Below are positions 40,401-52,260 of a stretch of DNA of 64,000 nt, one piece after another (positions within the stretch are counted from its first letter, which is position 1; each line of letters starts with the position of its first letter). Origin of the DNA: Mesostigma viride (taxonomy: Eukaryota > Streptophyta > Mesostigmatophyceae > Mesostigmatales > Mesostigmataceae); assembly GCA_009746045.1 (NCBI GenBank), contig RPFO01000858.1, forward strand, positions 1-64,000, given 5' to 3'. The translations under genes and the position numbers were made by a program. The notes under the pieces are model-generated. The model was given only the letters and a program-made list of their open reading frames with translations. It did no database searches and was not told the DNA's origin.

Positions 40401-41535
40401 TAAGATAAGCGCAGATTCAGCCCATCTGCCGCTCACCTTACCGTGCCGCCAAATTTCAAGAATACATTCGTAGAAATCTATGTGTAGAAGGGACCAGAAC
40501 GTTTTCCAGAATTCAATAGGCAGACCGTCGACCCCGGGGGCGCTACCGGTTTTGATGTGTTCCATAGCTGTTGTGGCCTCTTCCATGGAGGGGATTTGAT
40601 CGAGTTCCTGCTGTTGAGCTGGTGTAAGGCGACGGGGAATGGCATGTAGGATTTTTTGCATGGCTGCAGATGAGTCAGGATGGGGTTCGTTTAGAAAGAG
40701 AGCTGAGTAGTAACGGTGACCACTCTGTAGTATGGAGGTGATGTCTCGGTGGCTGCCGTGTTCGTCTTGGATTTCCGTGATAGAGGAGTGAGCTTTAGGG
40801 GTAGGAATCAGAGCAAAGAACTCTTTGGTCATTCTTTCTCCTACCTGGTGCCACCACAGATTTTCTGAGTCTAGTGCTAATGTGTGACGCTCGAAACGTA
40901 GTTTGTCAAGTTCGGTCTGAGCTCTTTGAAGTTTTGTTAGTTCCGATTGATACAGGGTAGGCTTCGCTTGGAGTTTATTCACTATGCGTTGGTAGTACCG
41001 ATAGTCCTGTCCTTTCTGGCGGCGGATATTTTGTGAATACAGTTGGGAAAATTCTAGAATGTTAGCTAGGCCCTCCTGCATCCAGCTGCAGCAGTCTGTG
41101 TAGCTACCCTTGCTGGCTCTCCACGACTGCCAGCGTGTCATGATCTCAAGGTAGTACTTATCGTCCGCGAGTAGGTGTTTGTTTAAGCGGGGAATGCCGG
41201 GGCCCCGGGCGGAGTTGGTGTGATGGGCAAGGGTAACGATGAGTGGGTAGTGATCAGAAAAATTAACAGAACGGTCGACCGATGCGTAGCAAACTAGGTC
41301 CGCCCATGCGGGTGTGATGTAGATTTTATCAAGACGACGAGTAGTGCGTACATTTAAACGTGTGGCCAGCCAAGTGGGCCCGTGGTCTCGTGAGCGGATG
41401 ACATCCTGTAAGTTCAGGTCCATGATCTGTTTACTGAAGGCCGCTGTGCGTATAGGGGGGTGTTCATCCAGGTCTATATTGAAATCGCCCATCAACGCAA
41501 TTTCGAACCCCTGTGAGATAAGGTCCGCGGCCTAG
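37497..41535 (-). mobile_element. LINE (L1-type), 5'-truncated, inserted in T2
   Basis: A 4,039-bp insertion flanked by the 14-bp duplication GTAACGTACTAACG (37483-37496 and 41536-41549). It reads on the - strand; its 3' end is at 37497 and ends CCCATTTCCC without a poly(A) run. The 5' end is cut inside the endonuclease domain, and no ORF1 is present. ORF2 is otherwise intact, so the insertion is recent. Confidence 0.92.
37614..41535 (-). pseudogene. LINE ORF2: partial endonuclease, RT, zinc-finger-like C-terminus
   Basis: About 1,300 codons are open from the truncation point. The product begins within the APE-type endonuclease (GDFNIDL, near the start), whose N-terminal part is missing. RT follows: SAPGVDGLPIEFW (about 40550), the NYRPIRLL block (about 40360), FWDFEKAFDRM (about 40155), LPQGDCMSP (about 39985) and AYVDDT (about 39855). 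The C-terminal region ends with a Cys/His cluster (ETIEHRFLYC, about 38085) like the zinc-binding domain of plant L1 elements. The enzyme nicks target DNA and primes reverse transcription there, but this copy lacks part of the nuclease and should be inactive. No frameshift is seen. Confidence 0.92.
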
Positions 41536-41549
41536 GTAACGTACTAACG

Positions 41550-44500
41550 ATTCGCATGATTAGCACATTGAATGATGTCAGACTAACGAGCCGAATTCAT
41601 TGTACTAATGAAGCGAATTCACACTAAAGAAGCGATTCTGGCACTAACGAAGCGATTTCTGGCACTAACGAAGCGAACTCCAGCGTCGCTAGCCTACATG
41701 CGTCCTTTCGTGCTGCGTGCAGCGATGGCCACCGCGAGCGAGTCCTTTTAAGGGGACAGGACATGCCCGAATATCTCGGCGCCGAAAAATTCGCCGTCCG
41801 AGGTGCCGTCCCTACTCTGAAAAGTGGGTGCACGGTGCGCGCACCCCTAGCGGAAGTGGCCATGGCGACTGCGTTCAGGCGAAATTACCACAATAGGGCA
41901 AGCGAAATGCACAATATTTACTCGAATGTTAAAGACGATGATTTTATGATGTTGGTTTGTGGCGGAAATCAGCTGGTTTACAATATCGCTGATGTTTTTA
42001 CATGCCATCGGCATGGGGGGTAATCTGAATTTTTTGGTCGCGCGGAATGAAATAGAATTCATGATAGCGGCAGTAAAATCGTGGTTTTGGTGGTTGTTCT
42101 GACCGTGAAGCAGGCATTAATATCGGCAGCATCGAATTCTTAACCGAGCGGGTGCTTTTTGCCACATTTTTGGCCATTATCGGTAAGTAATTGTTCAGGC
42201 CTGCACAGTGCGTGTCTGACCTGTCCATGGAAGAACGCCTGTTGTTGCGCGCCTGGGCGAGGGATTTCCGAGGGCAAGGTACAGATTTGTCGCGAATGTT
42301 ATCTGCTATCAGTGCTTTCTTCTATGAGCTCATCGTTCCAAGGTTTTTGCGTTCTTTTTGGGCAGTTTCCGCCAGCTAGCTCGCCGTGGCTTGCCGTTGT
42401 GTTGTCGAATACCTGGCAGCTTTAGATTGTTTTCGTTGATTTTGTGGTCAGGGCCGCTTCAGTCGCAGCCTATAGCTTCTCGGGAAGGTTTAAGGCATTT
42501 CATGAAACGTGTTCTGGCAAGGATGTTGTGTGTATGGACGCTTCTTGTTGTGCGAGAGTGACGCACCCTCTCTTCGCAGCGGCATCACAGCGCTCTTGCG
42601 CTGAAGGGCCGCCAATGGTTTCGTTGCATTTTATCGTGCAGGGATGGAAGTGTTATGGTGATGATAATATGGAGATATTGCATTTGTGTGACTCCATGTA
42701 GATAGCTGCCACTAATAGTTTATTTGAGCTTTCCCTTGTTATGATGATGTGACAAGACTACGATGTGCTGAGCCAACCATGGTTGACATGGTTGGCTGCA
42801 TGCAAGCTATGCATACCATGATCCTACTTGGTTCCTTGCCCTCCATAGTCCTGCTTGTTGCCCATGCCGGTTAGGGCAGTTTAGGAAGTGTTATAGTGTT
42901 GATGTGCTTGGTTGGCATCAACCTTACACTCTAACATGGGAGAAACATAGAAAATGCTGGTTAGGCATGTTAGTGCTACCATCATTATTGCTATGCACAT
43001 AGATACAAGGCTGGCCACGCTCGAGGGTGGTGAAGGCGTATGAGGTGCGTGGCCACCCCATTGTACTTTCTAAACATATTCAGCATGGTTTTGGTGTCTC
43101 CTTGATATTCAGCATGGTTTTGGTGCATGTTGGATGGCATATGAAGTGTCATTGTGCTTACCTGCTTACTTAGTGGTCCTTAGCGCCTTGTCAGGTGGTC
43201 ACATATGAAGCCCATCAACCTGAGCAGTTCTTGTCACAATGACCCCCAACCTTGAGCATGCGTTGTTGTCAGCATGCAAGAACTAACTATATGTGCTTTG
43301 GTCAGTTTGCAGATATCTTTGATGAAGGAGGTGCTAGTGTGGCTAAATGGTTACTAAAACCTCCTTGTACCGTCTTCGTGGGTGGCCGTCTTGGAATGGT
43401 GGTAACTTAAGCTTCTTGTCAGAATGGCGTCAAACCTTTAACATAGGAGGTACCATATGTGCAGAGGATGGTAGCATGTGGTTTGGCCAGTTTTCACATG
43501 GCTTGGATGGATAAAGATGTGTTAGTGTGGTTGAATACTAGCTAAAACCTCCGTGCAACTGCATGTGCAGGTTTTATGACGGGGAAATCACAGTCCTGGT
43601 CGATCAGACGAAGGATAAATACCTCAAGTCTTGGGTCGTGTACGCGTAAAACCCCTTTTCAAGCTCCTGCACGCATTTGGTGGTCTCTTACGCTCCCCCC
43701 CCCCCTCAACATGAGACTGTCCTTCATGTAGGACTTGACGGGTTTGTAAGGATTTGACTTTCAAACGGAGGTGCATGTCTTATTCACCAACATACGTCAT
43801 TCAGAATTACGCACCCTGGAGACAAAATACATGAGCTGGTGCCTGCATGGCCGAACGTTGTGCACTCCCCTTGTATTATGCTGTGTAAGGGAATCAAGCA
43901 ATTTAATTGACATGGGCTGCACATGCTAAGACCAAGGTAACACACATATATGGCCCAATATATCAAGGAGACAACCCAATATATGTCTTGATATATGTCC
44001 CAATGCTTGATATATGTCCCAATGAATGAAGGTTCCTTTATTGGTACCCGCATGACTTAGTCTACGTGATAATCAATTTATTAGTTAATTAATTTGTCCC
44101 AGTGATGATCAAAGTGTGACATTGTTATCCATTCCCACACAAGGCGTCCCCCTGCCCCTTATTCTCTTTGTGTAACGACGTAAGATTGGGATACAAAGCA
44201 CGATGCTTACTGTGCTCAATGTCTTCCCAACGGCAGCATCCTTATACATTAATTAATTAATTAATAGACACGTGACTGCGTCCTTATACATATATTAATT
44301 AATTGACCATTGCCACAGTGCCGTTACCATTGCCACTATTTGTATATCAAAGAGAAAACCAGATTACTTGTATTATTTGATGTGTCAAGGAGAAAACCAT
44401 CTACCTAACACACGCCCTGATCAAGCATGCTGTTTCCGGCCCCACCGTCTAGGTCATCTAGTCGCTCCACACGTAAGCCAGCCATAATTTCAATGCACAA

Positions 44501-45158
44501 GGATACACATTTCCATCACCATTCATCTTCATCATCCTGAACGACTCGAAAACGCGGAAAAGATAACGGCAGGCTCGAGCTACCATGGTCCGGATTCTCC
44601 CGATTTCTGGCCTGCGCTGGTTGTCTCTTTGATAGTTAATCAATTAGTTAATTAAACCTACCTAGTTAATCAATTAGTAAATTAAACGTAGCTATTTATC
44701 AACCGGCGGTAGTCATGCGTCCAACGGATTTCAGAATGGTGTTTGACATGAATCACGGCCCACGGGCTTGAAGGTGTCTTCAATGGTACCTTCAAAGAAC
44801 AGCTAGTAGAGGACATGGGGGGCCTAGGCCTCTCCGTGATTTGGAACAAGATGATGGACAAGGCCAAGTGGGCCCAGGTCATAGAGGACAACGAACCCCC
44901 TCCCGTGGGGAAGCGCCCGCGTTTGCAAACATGTGGGAAGCGCGCTAGACAATTCGTCCATCCATCCATCCATCGGGGTTAATGCTCCGTGACTCCCCAA
45001 CGGGAGCACGAGTCTAATTAATTAATTAATTAATGGTACCAAAGTGGGGATCCATACCTAGGTCCTCAAAATTGACTTAGTTTGGCATGGTGTTTGGCTA
45101 ATGGTGTTTGGCAGGAATGGTGTTTGGCTAATGATAGTAAATAGCACACCTTATCCTC
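41550..45158. other. T2 interior: noncoding DNA with diverged repeats
   Basis: No supported gene lies here. CACTAACGAAGCGA-type words cluster at 41590-41670. A diverged tandem duplication of about 150-190 bp is visible at about 43205-43380 and 43414-43565 (shared GTGTGG...CTAAAACCTCC). TAATTAAT tracts occur at 44248, 44293 and 45015. A short + strand open stretch before 44970 reads like the C-terminus of a decayed protein, but I cannot name it. Confidence 0.5.
44791..45031 (+). repeat. Possible short retroposon with TAAT tail
   Basis: A 241-bp segment ends with a stem (TGCTCC...GGAGCA) around GACTCCCCAACG and a (TAAT)n tail. The 9-mer AATGGTACC occurs at 44782-44790 and 45032-45040 and could be a target duplication. 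Against this, an open + strand frame crosses the left boundary, so the left end is uncertain. Confidence 0.4.
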
Positions 45159-45315
45159 CCACCCACCCACCCACCCACCCACCCACCCACCCACCCACCC
45201 ACCCACCCACCCACCCACCCACCCACCCACCCACCCACCACCCACCCACCCACCCACCCACCCACCCACCCACCCACCCACCCACCCACCCACCCACCCA
45301 CCCACCCACCCACCC
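45159..45315 (+). repeat. (CCCA)n tetranucleotide array
   Basis: A near-pure ACCC/CCCA array with one phase slip near 45238. Open Pro/Thr/His frames across it are by-products. Confidence 0.95.
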
Positions 45316-45408
45316 ATACAACCACACACAATGCACCAAATTGGTGCATTAGGTATTAGGTATTATACCCACACCCACCCGAACACGTGCCCACCCACCC
45401 AGGCATAC

Positions 45409-45658
<250 letters not shown>

Positions 45659-45662
45659 TCAT

Positions 45663-46022
45663 GCCCTCCCTCCCTCCCTCCCTCCCTCCCTCCCTCCCTC
45701 CCTCCCTCCCTCCCTCCCTCCCTCCCTCCCTCCCTCCCTCCTCCCTCCCTCCCTCCCTCCCTCCCTCCCTCCTCCCTCCTCCCTCCCTCCCTCCCTCCTC
45801 CTCCCTCCCTCCTCCTCCCTCGCTCCCTCCCTCGCTCCCTCCCTCGCTCCCTCCCTCCCTCCCTCCCTCCCTCCCTCCCTCCCTCCCTCCCTCCCTCCCT
45901 CCCTCCCTCCCTCCCTCCCTCCCTCCCTCCCTCCCTCCCTCCCTCCCTCCCTCCCTCCCTCCCTCCCTCCCTCCCTCCCTCCCTCCCTCCCTCCCTCCCT
46001 CCCTCCCTCCCTCCCTCCCTCC
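45663..46022 (+). repeat. (CCCT)n tetranucleotide array
   Basis: A pyrimidine-only CCCT array with phase slips at 45740-45850. The strand is fully C/T, so it may form triplex structures and is likely to be unstable in length. Confidence 0.95.
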
Positions 46023-47314
46023 CCACCACACCATCCAAGGCTGCCTGCCTCCTGTGTGTCTTCCAGGTCCAGACCAGCCTGACCTGGTAGTGTCGTCAGC
46101 TTGCGAGCGTTCCCACGTGCCTACCTATGTGGCTGGCAACATGCGTAAACCCATTCATGCATGCGTGCATGCACGCATGCGACCATATTTGAACATATCT
46201 GTCCAGGCCTGCCAAAACATGACCATGCAAAGATACACGCAAACTAGCGTACCAGCGGCAAGCATGTGTGCAAATATAAACTGTTCGCCTGCCCCTCTGC
46301 CTGCACTTCATCCTGCCTGTCAGTATGTCTGCCGACACAGGATGCAGGAGGGAGGCCGCCTTCCACAGGCTAATCCCACCAAGGAAATGAAATAAAGCGC
46401 ATAAAAGCAAAGCAACCAACAGCAAGAGGCAAAAGGTTACATAGATGAATGCCATATGCAAGACGTATGGACAACATGACACTCAAGGCGCCATAATACC
46501 CTGAGCATCCATAACATTGACGCAGTCAGGTGCGGCAATTTATCAATGCAGGTGTTTGCGGCCGTCGAATCCACGGCAGCGGTGCCAGACGGAAGGACAG
46601 CACACATCCTAGGTCCCGCAAAGAATTTCTTCAGCGGCCACCGACAGCACCGGAAAATAAAATTCCAGCAAGAAACGCAACAAACAATAACAAACCCTGA
46701 CTAGACCTCCATTTTCAACCACCCTATCACCCTAAACCAGAACTGCGGCTCACCAGATGCACCGGAGGTCAAGCAGTATCCAGTTTTCACTTACGCACGT
46801 TTCCGCAGTATTCTCACGGCATTCCCACCGGCAGCTACCTCGGTCCGCCCCAAAAATTCTGTACGATGGAGCCCATGGATGTATCCCGCATTCGACGCCT
46901 TTTCGAAGTGATCGCGTCACGTAGGCAGCTGTAGGCACACGATTCACACGATTCCGGATAGCACAGTTTTTCATTCTTTGATCATCGCAATCGGTCGCTA
47001 TATGCATGACTCCAACCTCAGCGTGGAGCGCTGCAGACTGAGAAATGTAGCAATTATACACATAAGCACGAGATTTTTCACAGATTTATTTCTGAAACGA
47101 TTGTTTTCGCAGCAAGAATGGGAAATGCCGTCTCCATAGCTCCACGAGCTGACGACCTCGCACTAATGAAGTGAGTTGCATGTACTAATTATTCGCGTCG
47201 TTAGTGCTTTCGGATCGGATTTGGTCGGGTACGATTTGTCACTAATCAGTATCCGATCAGATTTCTCGGGTAAACCGTACTAATGAACCGAATTTTGTCA
47301 CTAATTGAGGTGCC
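46023..47314. other. T2 interior, right part
   Basis: No supported gene. Short open frames on both strands (for instance 46096-46482) lack motifs. Sub-terminal words with CACTAAT and ACTAATGA occur after 47160, close to the right end of T2. Confidence 0.5.
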
Positions 47315-47345
47315 GAAATCACTAAGGAAGTGAACCGACCCTGTA

Positions 47346-49705
47346 TCCTGTAGATGCTGCTGGTATGCCTCTACTACCTCGGGTGAGTAGGTGCCCGCTG
47401 ACAGCCCCCGAGGCGTGACTAGCCCAAAGCCCTTGACATCAAGCACGTGCCTATGGTTGCACACATGCATGAGCTCCTTGCACCACGCCGTCTTGACCGC
47501 GTAGGATTTGCCATGTGGGTTATCCTGTCGCTTGGCTGCCACAGTCTTGACATAGCTTACAGTGCGATCTATCATGCCCATATTGCCGTGATCCTCACGC
47601 CCCACGATGACCACGGCCTCCATCCCCGGCAAACCTTGCACACAGCGGAACTGCTGGTCTAGCATGAGCTCCACTACGGGATGAAAGAAAGCCAGGCTGA
47701 TCTTGATAGCCCTGTGCAGGTCAGCCTCATACATGTGGGGCAGCGGCTCAATGTAGGTGGCCTTGCTGAACCTATCCTTGACTATGAAATAGGTGTCCCC
47801 CCCTTCCATGTGCATGACATCCCCCACAAGGTACCCTCGCTCCAAGGGTGGAGTCTTGGCATGCCGCCTACGCGACTTCTTCCTGATCTTGATGCAGGCA
47901 GGACACTGAGCACGCACATTCTTCAGCTCGTTGTATAAAGGTGCCCCCAACATGTGTGCCCCCTCTACCTCGGCTTGGGCCTCATGCCCGTATGCACGGT
48001 GCATCTGGTATGCTAACAGCTTCAGGGTGACAGCCTGAGGTGCAGTGGCATTGTCAGGGTTCTCAACAGGTGGGGTGACTACTGGGGTAGTGACATTGGC
48101 TAACTGGGCAGCTTCAGAGGCTGCACGAAAGGCCGCCCGTGTGAGCACCTTGCCAATGTGAAGATCCACACTAGGGTGGTGTGTACCGAGAACATCTGCC
48201 CGCCCAGCATTCTCTTGCACTGTCACAACATTCCTCATAGGCCCAACCGCCCCAGTATCTAGCTGGGGTGCTGCAGTAGTGCTTGGTCGCTCGGCGTTGT
48301 ACACACCCGACCTAGAAGACACCACATTGCTTAGGTCACGCATTGTAGACCCGTGCTCAGGAAGCACGTGATCCTGGCGCGACAGAGCCAGAGCAGCATC
48401 AACGGATTGCGTGAGCACATCACGGAAGGAGACAGAGGATGCAGTCACGTTGCTTTTAGGAACGACGTCAGGCTCTACGACGGCCCGGTTCAGCGTGACG
48501 CATTGAGCAAAAGAAGGGGTATCGAGCGTGCTCTCACCTGACTTTCGTGCTGCCCGTCGCTCTGCCCACTCCTCGCGTGTGCCGTGGACGACGATGCGCT
48601 TGGCCTTGCACGCCTCCACGCTGTGACCACGCAGAACGTCGTGGCACTTGCGGCAAAGGTTGTCCTCGAGCTCCAGGTCCGGGCGAACTCGGCAGTCATC
48701 CCGGACATGGCGACGTCCGAAGCAGCGCTCACAGCGTTGCTTGCGGTCAGTAGACGCCCCCTGCTGCCGCTTGGCCGGGGGATTATCACCCTGCTTGGCG
48801 TCACCACCATGCCCGCGCTTGCGCCCTCGCTGGCCCCCGTTGTTGCCGTGGCCGACGACCTTTTTCAGGATGGCCGTAAGCTCCGACCGCGTAATGGGAG
48901 CCTCTGCGCCTGAAGAAGAAGACGCGCCGGCATCCACCTTGCGCAGGGATGGTAGAGCAGCCGAGGCAGCCGGCTTGGACTGCGCACTCTTGAAGCATGA
49001 AATCAGATACAGCATGCCCTCGTCGAAACTGACGGCACTCTTCTTTTTGAGTTCCGTCGCTATGGTCAGATGCACATCCGACGAGAGGTCGCATTTCTTG
49101 AGAAAGCGATTGCACAGGAAAATGGGCTTGAGTGTATCTAGCAGCTTGTGCTTGTGCACGAAGACCTGGAAATCACGTGCAGCCCCGGGCAAATTTGCCT
49201 TATTAACTGCATAGCCCTCGAAGTCGTTGAAGGCTTGCTCGTCGGCCTCTTCCTTAGACCGCGACAAGTGGGCATCTAGACCGTTGTAAAAAACTTCCCA
49301 GGTTTGTTTGTTGTCGTCCGCAATGCGAACTAGATTGGCAATGTTTGGGTGCTTGGTTGTACTGCAGAATACTGCACGGAACTTGCCAATCAGCTCCGAA
49401 TCTTTGTCTGCGCGTCCATCGCGCAGACGCTTGAGAGCAGCTAGAAAATCTGCTGCGTCGTCCGCCGTATAGTCGGCCGGTAGATCTGCGGGCACCTCCG
49501 TTTGCTTGAGAGGGCCGCGATTTAGTGCATCGTCAGCAGCCAGCATGAGATGCTTGAACTGCTTGGCCAGTTCCGGTTGCGCCACGAGGGTTTGCATCAA
49601 CCTCGTGGCCTCGTCCGCACTAAAGCGTGGCAGGACGGACCCTGCGGCCTCGCCACTTGGCGTATCTGTGTGTTCGCCCGTGCGGCTCCGTGTACCGGAA
49701 GCCAT
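47346..49705 (-). pseudogene. Element C2: Gag and integrase (5' part)
   Basis: The start ATG is at 49703-49705, 20 bp after the 5' LTR. It has the same Gag, two zinc knuckles, HRAYGH...CPAC integrase finger and catalytic core as C1, including D at the third acidic position (GMIDRT). The frame is cut at the T2 junction; coding beyond it (to 47246) belongs to T2. It continues at 37312. Confidence 0.9.
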
Positions 49706-49724
49706 CGGGATTTTTATGAATACA

Positions 49725-50069
49725 AGTTAAAGCCCGACCGGCTCAGCTATGGCGGTCGGTCACGTTCAGCTTGGGATAAGGTGAACACAGAGAACTACTG
49801 TCGGAGCTAGCCCACCACTGGTTTATGTCTTAGCCAGCAAACCCTATCCGGTTAGCCGTAACGGTGGGACAAGCTAGCTGTCCGTACCGACCCGGATAAG
49901 GCCCCGGACTGGGGCCTAGGTGGCGCCGGCCCTAGGCGCCGCCCTTAGACCGGTCGACCGCATCGGACCGCCGGATTATAGCCGGCGGCTTAGCGGACGC
50001 TAGCGGAAGGCGTGCGGACGGACATGGGGAACTTAGAGCCAGATCCTAGGGCTCTAGAGTTACTCAACT
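49725..50069 (-). repeat. 5' LTR of element C2
   Basis: 345 bp, one base different from 33881-34225 (near 49863). The hairpin lies at 49968-49988. It is followed by GAGGA and the rest of element D. Confidence 0.95.
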
Positions 50070-50074
50070 GAGGA

Positions 50075-50219
50075 CGCTGCTGGCAGCGAGGAGGAGCGTC
50101 CAGAGACGCCCATCGCGGCTACAGCTCAAGAACGGGAGCTTGAGGCAGCGAACCAGGCAGGTGCTGAGTCGGTGGCTGGGACGGTGCCCACGGCATCATC
50201 CAGCGACGGCAGCGCTTGA
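50075..50219 (+). pseudogene. Element D: upstream ORF1, C-terminal part
   Basis: With C2 and one GAGGA copy removed, this continues the ORF1 frame of D in phase and adds about 48 acidic Glu/Ala-rich codons to a TGA at 50217-50219. This shows that C2 landed inside a coding frame, 41 bp past an in-frame TGA (33837-33839). Confidence 0.6.
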
Positions 50220-50272
50220 ATCAGTTCTTCCTTTTCCCTTCGCCTTGATTGTTGTGTCCCCACTTGTATATC

Positions 50273-51627
50273 ATGCCTCGTGGCAAACCGGGCGACGGCG
50301 ACAAGGGCGACGCGGAGGCGCCGGCTGGGGAGAGCCAGGAGCCTAGGAAGGACAAGGAGCAGCTGGTGGGGGAGGCTATCCCTACCAGCGACGGCGATGG
50401 GGGAAAGCAGCCAGGGAGCAAGCGACGGCATGAAGACTCCGTGGAGGAGGCGAGGAAGGTGCGGGCGACATGGCCATCTGACGCGATGACGATGGCAAAC
50501 GGGCAACCAGCCGTGGAGAAGCGTAAGAGGGATGCCTCCGCTGACGGCAATGGTAAGAGGCTTCATGTGGATGTGCCTCCCCTGTGCCTGCTGGCCAAGT
50601 GGTGCTGTTGTTGTGACACCCGCTGTGGGGGAGCCAGTGAAGGCGGTGCCAGGGTCGAGGCCTCACATGAGTGCAGTCACTGTCATGAATGGACAAAAGC
50701 CTCTTAACCCACCACTAGCACAGGAAGCTTTAGACAAGTGGCTAGAGGACATGGAGCTTGGTTGTGCTCTCCGTGGACCCCACTGTCAACCTAGTGCAAG
50801 TGTTTCACTCGTCCACGTGCAACAGGGACTCGTCAGAGCGTGTCAGGGAGAAGGCTAGGACTGCTGTCAAGGATAAGCTAACCTGGGCACAGTTCCTGGA
50901 TGGGTTGAGGGAGGAGTTCTCTGACAAGGTTCTCAACCTCACCAACTACTACAAGCATCAGTATGACACCTTTGAGATAGTGGGCCCTGTGGCAGAGGAA
51001 TGGGCTAGGCTCAACCGTATCAGGGACAAGGGGGCCAAGTATGGCTTCCTGGTCACAGATAGGGCCTTGGCAGACTATTTCCTGGACCGTATGGGTTTGA
51101 GTGTGGATGGGAGGAACGGTGCCCGCATGTTTCTTAACCAGACTGATGGCTCCTTGCGTGCTCTGGAGCTTGTAATCCTCAGCATAAGGAAGCCAGATCC
51201 TGCCTGCAAGGCTATCCAGTCCCATGGCAGCAATGCCACCTCCGCTGTGCAGGGCCAAGGTGATGTCCCCGGGTACCCAGCCCGTGATGGGGCAAGGCCC
51301 AACAAGCGTAAGCGCTTCAGGCGCCAGAGGCAGGGGGCTCAGGGTGGCAAGGGTGCAGGTTCCCAAGGAGGGGTTGGGAGCCAGCAAGCTGGTGGTCAGC
51401 AGGGTAAGGGTGGCCAAGGGCAAGGCAAGGGCCAAGCTCAAGGCAACCAGGGCAAGCAGGGTGGGCAGTCTCAGGGAGGCCAGGGGAAGCCTGGCAAGGG
51501 TGGGGCTGGGTCTGGGAAGAAGGGTGGAGCATGCTTTGTGTGTGGCAAGGAAGGTCACTGGCGTCGTGAGTGTCCTGACAGGAAGGCCAAGCCTGCTGGG
51601 GCAGGGGGCCAGTCTGGGCAGCAGTGA
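50273..51627 (+). pseudogene. Element D: Gag with CCHC zinc knuckle
   Basis: ATG 50273 opens a charged Lys/Glu/Gly-rich N-terminal region (to about 50580). At least two shifts (one between about 50580 and 50690, one near 50755) lead to the frame open from 50758. That frame carries a helical capsid-like part (about 50800-51200), a Gly/Gln/Lys-rich repeat region (51290-51520), and one CX2CX4HX4C knuckle at about 51534-51575 (CFVCGKEGH...C). It ends CAG-TGA-CTA at 51622-51630. The same frame is open beyond the TGA into Pol, the arrangement expected for stop-codon readthrough. Confidence 0.78.
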
Positions 51628-52260
51628 CTAGCTACATCATCCCCTGTAAATAGTCAATCACCCCTTGGGGAAGGTGTGCTGGATGTACATAAGGATGGGG
51701 GTGTGCCCCTTGTGCAGCACCAAGGGTGTAAAGATGTTGTTCTTCCACTGGATTGCAATAACAATGCTGCAGCTGAATTCCCTATGCCTCATGCAGGTGG
51801 TGGGTCTCCAGCAGGTGCTGGCCTGGAGGGCCAAGGGACCTTGCTGGAAGGGCCTGGAGCGGTCCAGGGTGCAGGGCCTGACTTGGGGCGTCAGGATGGC
51901 CTGCAGGGAAGCCCTGGAACCTCAGGAGTGGATCATGTGTCCCCACACACGGTTCAGACGTCTCGCCAGGTCAGTACTGAGAGAGTGCTGAGCTATGCTG
52001 AGGCTGGCCATAGGTTGCATCACATGTTTGGGCATTCTGGGCAGGCAGCAATGTTTGCTTGGAAGCTAGGTAGGGAGCCTTTGTGGGAGGCTGCCAGGCT
52101 GCTGCTGAGAACTGTGGTTGCCAGGAGAATGCTGTTCACCCACCTCAGTCCCATGCTAGGGAGCCTGCTAGGGAGCGTGGCGACATCCAGATGGATATCC
52201 AGCATATCAGGGGCTTGTATATATTGGTGGGGGTGGACAGGTTCAGCAGATACAGGCTGA
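51628..52260 (+). pseudogene. Element D: Gag-Pol linker and integrase N-terminus
   Basis: In frame with Gag but after the TGA, the linker is Gly-rich and then gives LHHMFGH (about 52014), the His half of the integrase finger. Near 52086 a GGG run appears one base short, and coding passes to the frame starting at 52083, where the CGC pair lies. Confidence 0.75.
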
